Positions 51,738-61,914 of a DNA stretch of 64,000 nt are shown piece by piece. The notes below the pieces were generated by a model. That model did no database searches and was not told the DNA's origin. It saw nothing but the letters and a program-made list of their open reading frames with translations. The stretch's first letter is position 1. Each line of letters begins with the position of its first letter. The stretch is from positions 1-64,000 of the forward strand of contig NZ_CAMLGS010000009.1 in assembly GCF_946479685.1 (NCBI RefSeq), read 5' to 3'. Source of the DNA: an uncultured Methylotenera sp. GTDB taxonomy: Bacteria; Pseudomonadota; Gammaproteobacteria; Burkholderiales; Methylophilaceae. The translations under genes were made by a program, and so were the position numbers.

Positions 51738-54234
51738 ACAGCCCTAATAGCTCTTTCCGAGTGACGTTGTGTATTTCAGAGAGTGCATTCGAATTTAGTA
51801 ATTCAATGAGATCTGCATAAGTTTTAATCTCAACCCCAGGTCCAAGTAACTCATCAATTTCAATAGCAGCCTCACGCGACGTGCCTAAGTTTATTAGACC
51901 AACAACGCGATCTTTATATGCCCCGATTTCTAAGTAGGAGTGAAGATTGGCTTTGGAGAGTTCCAATCCTCTATCTGCACGCACGTTGTTTAGTAATAGC
52001 TGATAACAACGTAGAGCATTAGCTAAACGAAACATCACATCTGTATTGATGGTTTTCATTATTTTTCTGATGGCGGAGTTTGTGCTACCAGTAATTCCAC
52101 GATCTTTATTGAATTGAATTTGGTCGGTAATGATTTCTTTGAGACTATCTCCACGAACCCATTTTCGGGCAATTAGACACACGAAGTCTATCGAGTCATT
52201 TTCCTTGGGCGTAAAAATAAAAAACTCATTTAACTTGTAACATACGGCAAGAAGAGTCTCACGTAATTTAGGTGACATGGGATGAGGAAGTGTCCAATCC
52301 TCTAATGAGCCTAAGCTTGATAGAAATTCGTAGAGATTATTCTGCTGAATATAACCTACAGTAGGGTTGGATTCTAAGGTGAATGTCGGGACTTTTAGAT
52401 TTGCATGTGCCGTACCAACAGTTTCTACCAGCAACTTGCGAGCAGGGGCACTTAACTGTAGGTCCTCAGCATTGATGGTATTAGCCAAGTTTTCACTGGC
52501 AAACTCTCTGAGAAGTTTGTTGGCTATCGAGTAATGTTTGTACTGATCACTTTGAGAGTTATCATAATTGCCAGTAAGGGCTGACAGAACACTATCCAAC
52601 TCTTCATTAAGTGCTTTGAAGTAGGTTGGGATTTTCTTCTCTTCATCTATTTTCTCTTCAAAGTAGTCTTGAACAGTCCACGTCTTATGGTTGAACAGGA
52701 ATACGTTGCCAGAAAAGTGTTTTAACATCCTGCCAGCTCTGCCAGTGATGTTATTGAGTTTTACATCTTCAAGCGGTATTGATGGTTCACCAAACACCGG
52801 TTGCATGGGGTTTTCAAGAAACAAGTTCTTGGCAGGTAGGTTAACGCCTTCTGCTAAAGTGCTGGTACAGGCTATGAAGTTGATATATCCACCTTTGACA
52901 AGATTCTCTACCATGATGCGGACTGAGCTTGGTAATGGGCCATAATGAAAGGCAACACCACTCCTTAGATTGTCGGCAAGACTGTAGTCCTCATGAATGA
53001 AATTTTCGACATAGTTCGCAGCCTCCTCCTGAGAGGAATGTGGGACGTAGTCTGGAATTTCCTGCTTTACTAGGGCAGCAAGGTCATCAGCCATATTTTC
53101 ACAATAATCAGGTCTATTTCTAAAAATGATATTGTTCTGACCTTGACCTAATTTAAACACTACATCAGCGAATTTCGTCCCTTTAAAACCTTTTGGAATT
53201 GAGTAAGAGCAGTTTTCATTGAACAACGATACTTTCAGGTTTGTACCAATGGTATCTACATTCATTAATATCTTGGCAACTGGTGAGTGTTTTGTAATTT
53301 GCTTTTTAAATTTGACTTCTTTGAAAATAGTGCTGAAGGAATCTTGATAACTATCAGACGGCATGCTGATAATGATTTGAGGTAAACTATTCTCTAGTAC
53401 CTTTTCAATTGTGATGTGAAGTAAGACTCCTCTACTTTCATCAGTAATATTATGGGCTTCATCAATAAATAAGTAGTTGAAGTTGATATCACCCTTAAGC
53501 ATGACTTCATGCAGTCTTTCTTGAGTCATGACAAAGAAAGTCTTTGAGCGGAATTGACCGTCCCTTGGGACAGTACAAATCTCAATATCTTTTCCGAGGT
53601 CTTGTTCTTTTATCAGCTCATATAGTTTGCTTGCCACCTCGGTAATGAGCGCTCTTGTCGGCACAACAATTGCAGCAAATGCGCCATCACTTCTCCCAAC
53701 ACTATCAAGTAAGTAATTTAAAATGATGTGAGTTTTACCTGCTGAAGTTGGTGCTGAAGTAATGACATCCTCACCTGAAACCAGCTGTTCCCATAAGACT
53801 CTTTGGAAATCAGTCAAGGTAAATTCCATTTCTTCAACGGTGTTTAGGTCACGCCTGAAGTCGTTAAGCGCATGTAGATCAAAACTATATTGGTATTGAA
53901 CCTCTGGATAACGTTCGGTCAATAGGTCTATATTGGGGAAATCTCCGCTACTTGCAAATAGATTATTGGCAATTGGTATTAAAGCAGGATGTTCATTGCC
54001 ATATAGGTCCAGTAGCATGGCCAATAGAACCGCACCTTCATCTTTAAAGATTTTATGTTCTGATTTATGAAATATCTGTGCTGCATCAGCTAACTTCTTG
54101 ATCTCTCCCTTTTCAAGAGGCTTATTTTTACCAATCAAGTCGGTCACATAAGAGCTGAACAATTGCTGCCTACTTTGGTTGTAGGCATTGCTGTTGATGA
54201 CTTTTTCGGAGAGTGTTCGGAAGAATTCACTCAT
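51727..54234 (-). CDS. hamB: Hachiman defence helicase HamB
   Basis: 835 aa. DEAD/DEAH-box superfamily 2 helicase. Walker A is in TSAPTSAGKTHIILNYLL near residue 160, motif Ia VPTRALITEV near 190, DEAH box FNYLFIDEAHNI near 255, motif V ACTSTLAEGVNLPAKN near 460 and motif VI NNITGRAGRML near 500. A long C-terminal region of about 320 residues carries no other recognised domain. Its start overlaps the hamA stop (ATGA), the standard two-gene Hachiman layout. In this system HamB senses or processes DNA and releases HamA to degrade DNA, causing abortive defence against phages. Confidence 0.9.
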   Translation of the reverse strand: MSEFFRTLSEKVINSNAYNQSRQQLFSSYVTDLIGKNKPLEKGEIKKLADAAQIFHKSEHKIFKDEGAVLLAMLLDLYGNEHPALIPIANNLFASSGDFPNIDLLTERYPEVQYQYSFDLHALNDFRRDLNTVEEMEFTLTDFQRVLWEQLVSGEDVITSAPTSAGKTHIILNYLLDSVGRSDGAFAAIVVPTRALITEVASKLYELIKEQDLGKDIEICTVPRDGQFRSKTFFVMTQERLHEVMLKGDINFNYLFIDEAHNITDESRGVLLHITIEKVLENSLPQIIISMPSDSYQDSFSTIFKEVKFKKQITKHSPVAKILMNVDTIGTNLKVSLFNENCSYSIPKGFKGTKFADVVFKLGQGQNNIIFRNRPDYCENMADDLAALVKQEIPDYVPHSSQEEAANYVENFIHEDYSLADNLRSGVAFHYGPLPSSVRIMVENLVKGGYINFIACTSTLAEGVNLPAKNLFLENPMQPVFGEPSIPLEDVKLNNITGRAGRMLKHFSGNVFLFNHKTWTVQDYFEEKIDEEKKIPTYFKALNEELDSVLSALTGNYDNSQSDQYKHYSIANKLLREFASENLANTINAEDLQLSAPARKLLVETVGTAHANLKVPTFTLESNPTVGYIQQNNLYEFLSSLGSLEDWTLPHPMSPKLRETLLAVCYKLNEFFIFTPKENDSIDFVCLIARKWVRGDSLKEIITDQIQFNKDRGITGSTNSAIRKIMKTINTDVMFRLANALRCYQLLLNNVRADRGLELSKANLHSYLEIGAYKDRVVGLINLGTSREAAIEIDELLGPGVEIKTYADLIELLNSNALSEIHNVTRKELLGLFKH

Positions 54235-55121
54235 TTAGTTATCCCCATATAAGAAATAAACTCCTTAGTGAGCTCTTCTAAGCAAGTGAAAGGGAGCATC
54301 AAAAGGATAGTTTTGTCGCAACTCAAATCTTGTTTTTTTAACTTTGAGTAGAAGTCTTCAACGTAGTCTGTGGCTTTTGCCTTATATGCTTCAATAAATT
54401 TTGCTTCATCTATCATTAATTCAGGCTGTGTAAATCCGATAAAGCAAGGCGAGTGAATCACATCAGTAAAATCGTTACCTCCAAATGGGTCCAGTAATTC
54501 TAGCAATTCGTTTTTGGTTTCTGGCGTAATGCCCGGAAAGTCCAAATGCGAATCTATAAGGTTAAATTCATGTTCGAATTTTCCTTGAGCATTTTTGATC
54601 GATTCAGTAGCACTCAGTGCAGCAGATTTAAAGTTTTTATGTAGTTTAGATTCGCCTAAGAATACTCTGAATGCACCATCAATATATTGACCATGCACAG
54701 CATCGGCTCCATGTGCATGCACTTGGCCAGAGCCCTTCGCAGATATCTTGCTAATTAATTTAGGAGCACTTAGGTAAACGTCCAGTAATGTGAACAAAAT
54801 TAGTTCACCAAGAGCACCTTGCGCAGTATTGGCTTTGAGAAAACTTGCAGATTTTTTGAATAGGCTTTCAGGAGAGCGAGGATTTTTTAGTCCTAACTTC
54901 TCTTCTATGTCTCTACAGGAAAGAACAAAATTTGTGAGAATCCCATCTTTAATTTTTTCAAAAAAATCTAGATGAGATGTCTTTCCACCAGCAATAGGAA
55001 GGTAAACGAGGAGTGTCTGTACAGCTGTACCATCACCTAGCGTGTGAGTAAACTCAACCTCTTTTAGAATCTGTTTGATCTCATCAGCATTTTTTAATTG
55101 GGATTGAAGTTTTTTCTCCAT
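54231..55121 (-). CDS. hamA: Hachiman defence nuclease HamA (DUF1837)
   Basis: 296 aa of the DUF1837 family. A PD-(D/E)XK-type nuclease core is visible: a Glu in GALGELILFTLLDVY near residue 105, an Asp in HAHGADAVHGQY near 138 and the ExK in VFLGESKLHK near 155. These match the catalytic set expected of HamA. The ATG at 55121 is preceded by GGGGAAAG. Together with hamB (4 bp overlap) it gives a complete type I-style Hachiman pair. The large intergenic region upstream probably holds its promoter. Confidence 0.88.
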   Translation of the reverse strand: MEKKLQSQLKNADEIKQILKEVEFTHTLGDGTAVQTLLVYLPIAGGKTSHLDFFEKIKDGILTNFVLSCRDIEEKLGLKNPRSPESLFKKSASFLKANTAQGALGELILFTLLDVYLSAPKLISKISAKGSGQVHAHGADAVHGQYIDGAFRVFLGESKLHKNFKSAALSATESIKNAQGKFEHEFNLIDSHLDFPGITPETKNELLELLDPFGGNDFTDVIHSPCFIGFTQPELMIDEAKFIEAYKAKATDYVEDFYSKLKKQDLSCDKTILLMLPFTCLEELTKEFISYMGITK

Positions 55122-55689
55122 GGATCTTTCCCCAAATCACTTCGCAATCGCTTATTAATTATTAGAGTTTTTATTGAACTCACCTCTGCAAGATGCCAAG
55201 ATGAGAGTTCAAACGAACCAATTTGTATCCATTGACACTTCTTCCATATGACAACCTTACCATTCTTATTTTTATTGTCCTGTACTTCTAATTTAATTTA
55301 GATAGCAAAGCGATTCTAGACTAAGTTGCTTTGGATGGGAAATTTTGATTTTGAATGTCCTCTTGGGGCCAATTTTTATGCTTTAGTTAAAGAATACACA
55401 GCTAATAGATTAGTGCTTAAATTTCTAGCCTACAGCTCAAGCGACACCCTAAAAACTAACAACGCTTTCTCCATGCATAATTTTTATTCACCCGTCACAA
55501 GCCTTTTATTTCACTCAAAAGCCCATCTAGACTTGCTTTTCGTTCAAAACCTACTACAACTAAATTAAGGCTAAGATCAAGCAAGGTTAACCAATTGCCC
55601 GTGTTAAATATCGGCAATTGTTAATTTGGGCGCTGCCCAATCCCAGTGTTTGACACGTCTATCGGTATAAAAATAATAAGGAGCCGAGG
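55122..55689 (+). other. Non-coding region with candidate oriT upstream of mobC
   Basis: 568 bp between hamA and mobC. An 80-codon frame at 55326-55568 lacks a ribosome-binding site and any family character, so I do not call it. Just before mobC lie two inverted repeats: CAATTGCC (55592-55599) with GGCAATTG (55613-55620), and TTGGGC/GCCCAA (55626-55640). Such pairs next to a MobC/relaxase operon are typical of a transfer origin; the nick site would lie near these repeats, but I cannot place it. Confidence 0.5.
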
Positions 55690-56085
55690 ATGGTAAGTAG
55701 AATTAAATTGAAGAACGGACAAGCAGGACCTGATGGCAATAGTTTCTTACGTGACAAAAGAGTAGAAATTAGGGTATGCCAGCAAGAGTATGAAAAACTA
55801 GAAAAGCACGCCTTAGAAGCTGGCTATTTAAATGTAGCTCAATATTTACGTGAATCTGGCTTAACCCGTAAGCAAATCACCTCCCCTTCCACGAAGCAAA
55901 AAGAGAATAACCAATGGCTGTATGAAATCAATCGTATAGGTAATAACGTCAATCAGATTGCAAGGCACCTAAACCAAGGCAAAGTACCTGATGAAGAAAT
56001 GCTAATGCTCTTATTACAAATACAAGACATGGCTCAAGACACCCTTAAAGAAGCGCTAAAATCAGATAATGAGGACATCGTATGA
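55690..56085 (+). CDS. mobC: MobC-like relaxosome accessory protein
   Basis: 131 aa. A ribbon-helix-helix-type N-terminus (RDKRVEIRVCQQEYEKLEKHALEAG) is followed by NVAQYLRESGL and the MobC motif INRIGNNVNQIARHLNQG near residue 80. These proteins bind oriT and help the relaxase open the strands. The ribosome-binding site AATAAGGAG is strong. Its stop overlaps the relaxase start by 4 bp (ATGA), the classic mobCA arrangement. Confidence 0.88.
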   Translation: MVSRIKLKNGQAGPDGNSFLRDKRVEIRVCQQEYEKLEKHALEAGYLNVAQYLRESGLTRKQITSPSTKQKENNQWLYEINRIGNNVNQIARHLNQGKVPDEEMLMLLLQIQDMAQDTLKEALKSDNEDIV

Positions 56086-57437
56086 TTGTGCGAATCTTCA
56101 AATCAGGCGTGTCAAATGGCGAATCGCCAGTCAAGTATTTGCTTGGTAATACAGACCATGCAGGCAATGAACGTGCAGTAAAACCTGAAATATTAGAAGG
56201 CAATCCCCAAACTACAATTTCTGTCATCAATTCTATCCAGCGCAAATATAAATACATATCTGGCTGTATAAGCTTTAGGGATTCAGAAAAACCAACCAGA
56301 TCCCAGCTTTACGAAATTATTGATGATTTTAAAAAGACCTTTTGTCCAGGTCTCACTGGTGATAATTTCAATAGCTTATTTGTATTACATCAAGACAAAG
56401 GCAACACTGAGATTCACTTTGTGTTTCCTAACCAAATTTTAGCTAATAGCGCTCATGGTGCTGGCCGTAGATTTAACATCCACCCACCTGGAAAACAAAA
56501 CATCCAATTCTTTGAGTCGTTTGTCAAAGTCACCAATCAAAAATTAGGCTATGCACAAGTAATTCCAGATCCACTAAAAATAGCATTTACTGATTTTGAA
56601 CGTAAAACTCCTGAAGGCAAGAAAGACAAATCCAATAAACGTTGGATACAGCGAAGCATTATCCAAGCGATTCATAAAGGCGACATTAAAAACAGAGATG
56701 ACCTTTGCAAACATTTAGATGAGAACTTAGGAGTAACCGTTACAAGACAAGGCAAAGATTACTTATCGGTAAAGCTACCCGGAGCATTAAAAGCTAAACG
56801 ATTACGAGGTGCTTTATACGGTGAAGATGCCAACTATCAAGAGTTGATTAAACAATCCATAGCATCTAAACAACCCTATTACTTAAATCCCACAGAATTT
56901 AAGGCAGAGCAAACCAAGCTTAATTCTTTTATACACGCCCGTGAGCAATTCAATATCAAAGCTTATTTAACAGCCAGACCCATGAGAAGGTTTGCAAAGA
57001 AAGTAAATCCAATACTAACAACTACAACAAGGAGAAACCCAATGGCAAAAACTAACCATCTAACAGTAATGAAAAGAATTATTCTTGAAGCCTTACTCAC
57101 TACAAGAAAAAAATCTGTGCCACCAACACCTTCAAGAGTTATGCCCGACATGAAAACTACAATGAGTAACGTGGCAAGCATCAGAGATAAAGGACTTGGG
57201 GTTACTAAATCTCCAGCAACTCTTGATCTGGATGCATTAAAGATGACTATCGCAGAAGTTGAAACGAACATGCATGAAGCTATTGGAAAAATGAATAAAG
57301 CCAGGAATCCGATTGAGTCAGCAAGATTAAAGCAGCGTGTTATCCAACTGAAGATTCAACTAGAAAAACTATATGCTGAGATGAGGGCAATACAGATTAA
57401 ATTTGGATTGAGTATAAGTACGCCAAAACCAAAATAA
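56082..57437 (+). CDS. mobA: Relaxase / mobilization nuclease (MobA/VirD2 family)
   Basis: 451 aa. An N-terminal relaxase domain spans about residues 1-190. The candidate tyrosine is in VKYLLG near residue 18 and the metal-binding histidine cluster is of the form HQDKGNTEIHFVFPNQ near 105. Residues GRRFNIHPPGK follow near 130. The C-terminal half is basic and probably flexible, ending in a coiled coil (TIAEVETNMHEAIGKMNKARN). There is no primase or helicase domain, so this is a mobilizable element relying on another plasmid or ICE for the transfer channel. It is translationally coupled to mobC. Confidence 0.85.
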   Translation: MIVRIFKSGVSNGESPVKYLLGNTDHAGNERAVKPEILEGNPQTTISVINSIQRKYKYISGCISFRDSEKPTRSQLYEIIDDFKKTFCPGLTGDNFNSLFVLHQDKGNTEIHFVFPNQILANSAHGAGRRFNIHPPGKQNIQFFESFVKVTNQKLGYAQVIPDPLKIAFTDFERKTPEGKKDKSNKRWIQRSIIQAIHKGDIKNRDDLCKHLDENLGVTVTRQGKDYLSVKLPGALKAKRLRGALYGEDANYQELIKQSIASKQPYYLNPTEFKAEQTKLNSFIHAREQFNIKAYLTARPMRRFAKKVNPILTTTTRRNPMAKTNHLTVMKRIILEALLTTRKKSVPPTPSRVMPDMKTTMSNVASIRDKGLGVTKSPATLDLDALKMTIAEVETNMHEAIGKMNKARNPIESARLKQRVIQLKIQLEKLYAEMRAIQIKFGLSISTPKPK

Positions 57438-57536
57438 CGAAACATCAAAAAATGCACTAAAACGGTTAAACTTACATAGATGATGTAAATAAAAACAATA
57501 CTTAAAATTTAGTGTATTAAAAAATACAGGGATACC

Positions 57537-59078
57537 ATGGCAAAAGAACAAGTAACTAAACAAGAGCCACTAGAAAAACAACTGTGGAAAGCTGCCGACA
57601 AACTCCGCAAAAATATAGATGCAGCCGAATATAAACACATCGTTCTCGGTCTTATATTTCTCAAATATATCTCAGACACCTTTGAGCAGCAATTTGCCAA
57701 GTTACAAGCTGGCGAAGGTGAGTACGCAGGTGCTGATCCTGAAGACAAAGACGAATACGCAGCAGAGAACGTGTTCTTCGTTCCGCAAGATGCGCGCTGG
57801 TCTTATCTACAATCACAAGCTAAACAACCTGAAATTGGCAAAATGGTGGATAACGCCATGGATGCTATTGAAAAAGAAAATGCATCACTTAAAGGCGTAC
57901 TCCCAAAAGTATTCGCACGTGACAATTTAGACCCAGCCAGCCTTGGGCAATTGATTGATTTGGTCAGCAATATTGCTCTGGGTGATGCAAAGTCACGCAG
58001 TGCAGATGTGCTAGGCCATGTATTTGAATATTTTCTTGGTGAATTTGCACTAGCAGAAGGCAAGCAAGGTGGTCAGTTCTATACACCACGTTCTGTTGTT
58101 GAGTTATTGGTTGAAATGCTAGAGCCATACAATGGGCGAGTATTTGATCCCTGCTGTGGATCAGGTGGCATGTTTGTGCAAAGTGAAAAGTTTGTAGAAG
58201 ACCACCAAGGCAAAGTTAATGACATTTCCATCTACGGACAAGAAAGTAATCAAACCACATGGCGCTTAGCTAAAATGAACCTTGCCATTCGTGGTATTGA
58301 AGCTAGCCAAGTGAAATGGAACAACGAAGGTAGCTTTTTAAACGATGCACACAAAGATTTAAAAGCTGATTACATCATCGCCAATCCACCTTTCAACGTA
58401 AGCGACTGGTCTGGAGAACTACTCCGCACCGATGGCCGCTGGCAATATGGCGTACCGCCCGCTGGCAATGCCAACTTTGCATGGCTGCAACACTTTATCT
58501 ACCATCTGGCTCCTACGGGCCAAGCAGGTGTGGTACTGGCAAAAGGCGCACTGACCAGCAAAACTTCGGGTGAAGGCGAAATCCGCAAAGCACTGATTGA
58601 GCAAGGCAATGTGATTGACTGTATCGTCAATCTACCAGCCAAACTATTCCTTAACACGCAAATCCCCGCTGCCTTATGGTTTATGAGCCGCAACCGTACC
58701 AATGGCAAATTCAGAAACCGCAGTAACGAGATATTGTTTATTGATGCCCGCAACCTTGGCCACCTGATTAACCGCCGTACCAAAGAGCTAAGCCATGAGG
58801 ATATTAAACAAATCACTGACACTTACCACAATTGGCGCAACCCAAACGGCAACTACCAAGATATTGCGGGCTTTTGCGCATCCGTCAGCTTAGATCGTGT
58901 AAAAGATCTAGACTATGTACTCACACCTGGTCGCTATGTTGGCTTGCCTGATGATGAAGATGACTTCAATTTTACTGAGCGCTTTAACGCCCTAAAAGCA
59001 GAATTTGAGGCACAGTTGATTGAGGAAGATAAGCTCAATAAAGTGATCGCAGAGAACTTGGAGAGGGTGAAGCTGTGA
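57537..59078 (+). CDS. hsdM: Type I restriction-modification methyltransferase HsdM
   Basis: 513 aa, full length. N-terminal HsdM domain ([21 protein letters not shown]), then the N6-adenine methyltransferase: SAM motif [13 protein letters not shown] near 200 and catalytic NPPF in [13 protein letters not shown] near 280. [18 protein letters not shown] at about 180 is also diagnostic. It works with HsdS to modify adenines. The base composition is nearer to that of the host than neighbouring unknown genes. It overlaps hsdS by 4 bp (GTGA). Confidence 0.97.
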   Translation: MAKEQVTKQEPLEKQLWKAADKLRKNIDAAEYKHIVLGLIFLKYISDTFEQQFAKLQAGEGEYAGADPEDKDEYAAENVFFVPQDARWSYLQSQAKQPEIGKMVDNAMDAIEKENASLKGVLPKVFARDNLDPASLGQLIDLVSNIALGDAKSRSADVLGHVFEYFLGEFALAEGKQGGQFYTPRSVVELLVEMLEPYNGRVFDPCCGSGGMFVQSEKFVEDHQGKVNDISIYGQESNQTTWRLAKMNLAIRGIEASQVKWNNEGSFLNDAHKDLKADYIIANPPFNVSDWSGELLRTDGRWQYGVPPAGNANFAWLQHFIYHLAPTGQAGVVLAKGALTSKTSGEGEIRKALIEQGNVIDCIVNLPAKLFLNTQIPAALWFMSRNRTNGKFRNRSNEILFIDARNLGHLINRRTKELSHEDIKQITDTYHNWRNPNGNYQDIAGFCASVSLDRVKDLDYVLTPGRYVGLPDDEDDFNFTERFNALKAEFEAQLIEEDKLNKVIAENLERVKL

Positions 59079-60190
59079 GTGAATTAAAGCCTTGTAAGCT
59101 TGGCGATGTTGTTAGCTTTGGAAATGGTAAATCTCGACCATCAACCCAAGGCAATATCCCAATTTATGGCGGAAACGGCATACTCGGATACTGTGCAGAC
59201 AGTAACTATGATGGGGAGACGATTGTTATTGGTAGAGTAGGCGCATATTGCGGAGCAACATACTACGAAAATCAGCCAATTTGGATTTCTGATAACGCAC
59301 TTTCTGCAAAACCAAAAGGGCGAAATAACACAAAGTTTTTCTATTATTTTTTAAAAGATATGGACTTGAATCAGCATGCTGGTGGTTCAAGTCACCCTCT
59401 CGTTACTCAGACACTACTGAACTCTTTAGATGTTGAAGTTGTAGAGTGCCCTGAAGAACAAAAAGCCATCGCCTCAGTCCTCAGCAGTTTAGATGACAAA
59501 ATCGACCTGCTACACCGCCAAAACACCACCCTAGAACGCATGGCCGAAACGCTGTTCAGACAGTGGTTTGTAGAAGAGGCGCAGGAGGATTGGATTGAAA
59601 CAAAAATCAAAGACTTTGATGTATTGGTATCTGACTTTGTGGCAAACGGAAGCTTTGCATCACTCAAGGAAAATGTAACTTTAGTTACAGATAAAGAAGA
59701 TTATGCTTTATTCATAAGAAATACTGACTTAAAGAGCAATTTTTCTACTAAGGTTTATGTAACGGAACACTCCTACAACTTTCTTAGTAAAACAAAGTTA
59801 TTTGGTGGTGAGGTTATTATCTCAAGTGTGGGTGATGTTGGCTCAGTTTTTAGGTGTCCTAAATTTAATATTCCAATGACCTTAGGGAATAATGTAATTA
59901 TGCTTAAGTCTGAGTTTAATTTGTTTTTTTACTTATTCTTCAAAGGCGATTATGGTCAAAGTTTGATTTACGGAATTACATCAGGAAGTGTTCAAGAAAA
60001 GTTTAATAAAACTGCATTCAGAGATTTAATACTTACCTATCCAAGTATTGAATATATTAAAAACTTTGAACGGGCAGTTGCCCCATGGTTTTCAAGAGTA
60101 GATTTAAATAAATCACAAATAAAAACCTTAGAAAAACTCCGTGATAACTTGCTGCCCAAGCTGCTGAGCGGTGAGGTGAGGGCAACTTAA
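59075..60190 (+). CDS. hsdS: Type I restriction-modification specificity subunit HsdS
   Basis: 371 aa from a GTG start overlapping the hsdM stop. Two target-recognition domains are visible: the first at about 5-120 ([32 protein letters not shown]), the second at about 175-325. Each is followed by a conserved helical spacer ([40 protein letters not shown] at the end). The first spacer contains [11 protein letters not shown]. The two half-sites recognised cannot be read from sequence. The TRDs are AT-rich relative to the spacer, as is usual for swapped TRDs. Its stop overlaps the next start (TAATG). Confidence 0.92.
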   Translation: MSELKPCKLGDVVSFGNGKSRPSTQGNIPIYGGNGILGYCADSNYDGETIVIGRVGAYCGATYYENQPIWISDNALSAKPKGRNNTKFFYYFLKDMDLNQHAGGSSHPLVTQTLLNSLDVEVVECPEEQKAIASVLSSLDDKIDLLHRQNTTLERMAETLFRQWFVEEAQEDWIETKIKDFDVLVSDFVANGSFASLKENVTLVTDKEDYALFIRNTDLKSNFSTKVYVTEHSYNFLSKTKLFGGEVIISSVGDVGSVFRCPKFNIPMTLGNNVIMLKSEFNLFFYLFFKGDYGQSLIYGITSGSVQEKFNKTAFRDLILTYPSIEYIKNFERAVAPWFSRVDLNKSQIKTLEKLRDNLLPKLLSGEVRAT

Positions 60191-61893
60191 TGAAGCTACA
60201 AAGAATAAAAATCGAAAAGTTTAGAGGGATTCGTTTATCAGAAATTAACGTGGGGAATGAGTTAGCAATAGTTGGACAAAATAGTGCTGGAAAATCCTCT
60301 ATATTGCGAGCGCTCAATGCTTTTTTTAATTTTGATAGTGAGCAAAAATCATTTACCACTGGTCGACATAATTTTCAAAATACATCTACATCTGTTATCG
60401 AGGTGGAATTCTCAGACGTACCAATCGCGTGTACTTTACCTAGAACGAATGCGAATTCTACAAACTTAATATTGCGCCTGAGATATAAAAAATCTCCAGT
60501 TTGGCAGGTGTATTCTAGTGGCACATGGCAGGCTCTTCAAAGTGATTGGATTGATGAATTAAGGAAATTTATTAAATATGTTTATGTGCCATTAAGAAGA
60601 GACCATGAAGTGTCAGGTTGGGGAGATAATGGTTTACTGAAATCAGCGGTTGATGCATGGATGTTAAGTCATACGAGTAAGCGAGATACTATCAGCCCCC
60701 AAGTTTCCCGACTTGCAAGCTTTATACAAAACGGTGCATTAAAGGGGCTAACCAAACACCTCGATAAAGTAACACCTATTAATGGGAGCTTTGCCTTTAA
60801 CTTGGAGTTTGGAGCTCTACCAGATTATCGATTACTAATAAATGAACTGGTATTAAAAATATCTGAAGGAACTATTGTTGTTGACATAGAAGACTGTGGA
60901 AGCGGAACACAAAGTTTATCCGCTTTTGCATTGTACTCATATTTAGCTGAGCTTGAAGGTAATACATATATTTTGGGAATTGAAGAGCCTGAACAAAACC
61001 TGCACCCACAAGCACAGAGAGAACTTCTAAAAAGCCTTAAGAGCCTGCCCATGCAAGTGTTATTTACTACTCACTCTACCGTTATTGTTGATGAGCTAGA
61101 CCATGATGAGGTTGTTCTTTGCAGACGTATAAAGTCTTCAACAAGAGATATTGAAATTAATACCACTCAACTTGATAGCGGATTTTGGAGAGAAAATAGC
61201 CTCGATAAGAACAAGTACTATCAATTTTATAAAAGACGAAATTCAGAATTTTTCTTTTCAAATTTTGTGATTTTGACCGAAAGTCCGATTGATGCTGAAA
61301 TTGTCAAAAAGCTTTTAATTGATGCGAAAGTTGACCCTATAGAATATGGCGTTTCTATATTAAGTCTAGATGGTGTTGATTCACTACCTTATGCATTTCA
61401 TCTACTTACAGAGTTGAGTTTTTCATTTGCAACAATTGTTGATAAAGACTACTTTTTACCATATTTGAATGATGAGTTAGTTAAGAGTAGAAGTACAAAT
61501 GGGTTTCCAAGATACAAGAGAGAATATCAGGCTGGTACGATAATAGATAAATTGCTACCAGGTTTACAAGATAGAAACCAATTACTTAATTTTTTTCATA
61601 TCAATCATTCCAAAGCAATGACAATACTAGAAGAGTTTAATGTTTACTGTTTTAAATGGTCTCTGGAAGTTGATTTGGTAAATTCTGGCCCAGCAAAACA
61701 ATTCCTCTACAGGAAGCTAGGTATTCCTGCGAATCAACAGTCAAGTAAAACCTTATTAGAGCAACATCATAAAGCGTTAAAGCGCCTAGAACACTTGATG
61801 CCGACTGTTAGCTCTTTGAAGCCCACAAACCTTCCTAACTCATACAGTCGAATTAAGAAGTCTCTATCTTTGAAAATAAGAGCAAATAAATGA
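60190..61893 (+). CDS. OLD-like AAA ATPase with TOPRIM domain in the hsd operon
   Basis: 567 aa. An ABC-type ATPase N-terminus reads KLQRIKIEKFRGIRLSEI and has the P-loop AIVGQNSAGKSSILRAL near residue 33. ABC signature-like SGTQSLSAFALYSYLA near 238 and Walker B YILGIEEPEQNLHPQAQR near 262 complete the ATPase. TOPRIM residues are present (FFSNFVILTESPIDAEIV near 358 and TIVDKDYF near 418). This is the layout of OLD nucleases, which include the Gabija GajA group. No UvrD-type partner is adjacent. It starts at the hsdS stop (TAATG), so it is made with the restriction system. Confidence 0.82.
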   Translation: MKLQRIKIEKFRGIRLSEINVGNELAIVGQNSAGKSSILRALNAFFNFDSEQKSFTTGRHNFQNTSTSVIEVEFSDVPIACTLPRTNANSTNLILRLRYKKSPVWQVYSSGTWQALQSDWIDELRKFIKYVYVPLRRDHEVSGWGDNGLLKSAVDAWMLSHTSKRDTISPQVSRLASFIQNGALKGLTKHLDKVTPINGSFAFNLEFGALPDYRLLINELVLKISEGTIVVDIEDCGSGTQSLSAFALYSYLAELEGNTYILGIEEPEQNLHPQAQRELLKSLKSLPMQVLFTTHSTVIVDELDHDEVVLCRRIKSSTRDIEINTTQLDSGFWRENSLDKNKYYQFYKRRNSEFFFSNFVILTESPIDAEIVKKLLIDAKVDPIEYGVSILSLDGVDSLPYAFHLLTELSFSFATIVDKDYFLPYLNDELVKSRSTNGFPRYKREYQAGTIIDKLLPGLQDRNQLLNFFHINHSKAMTILEEFNVYCFKWSLEVDLVNSGPAKQFLYRKLGIPANQQSSKTLLEQHHKALKRLEHLMPTVSSLKPTNLPNSYSRIKKSLSLKIRANK

Positions 61894-61914
61894 TATTTCA
61901 TTTAAGGAACATCA

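Noticed and set aside
55326..55568. 80-codon frame upstream of mobC
   Set aside because: No ribosome-binding site, no family and a composition like the surrounding non-coding DNA.
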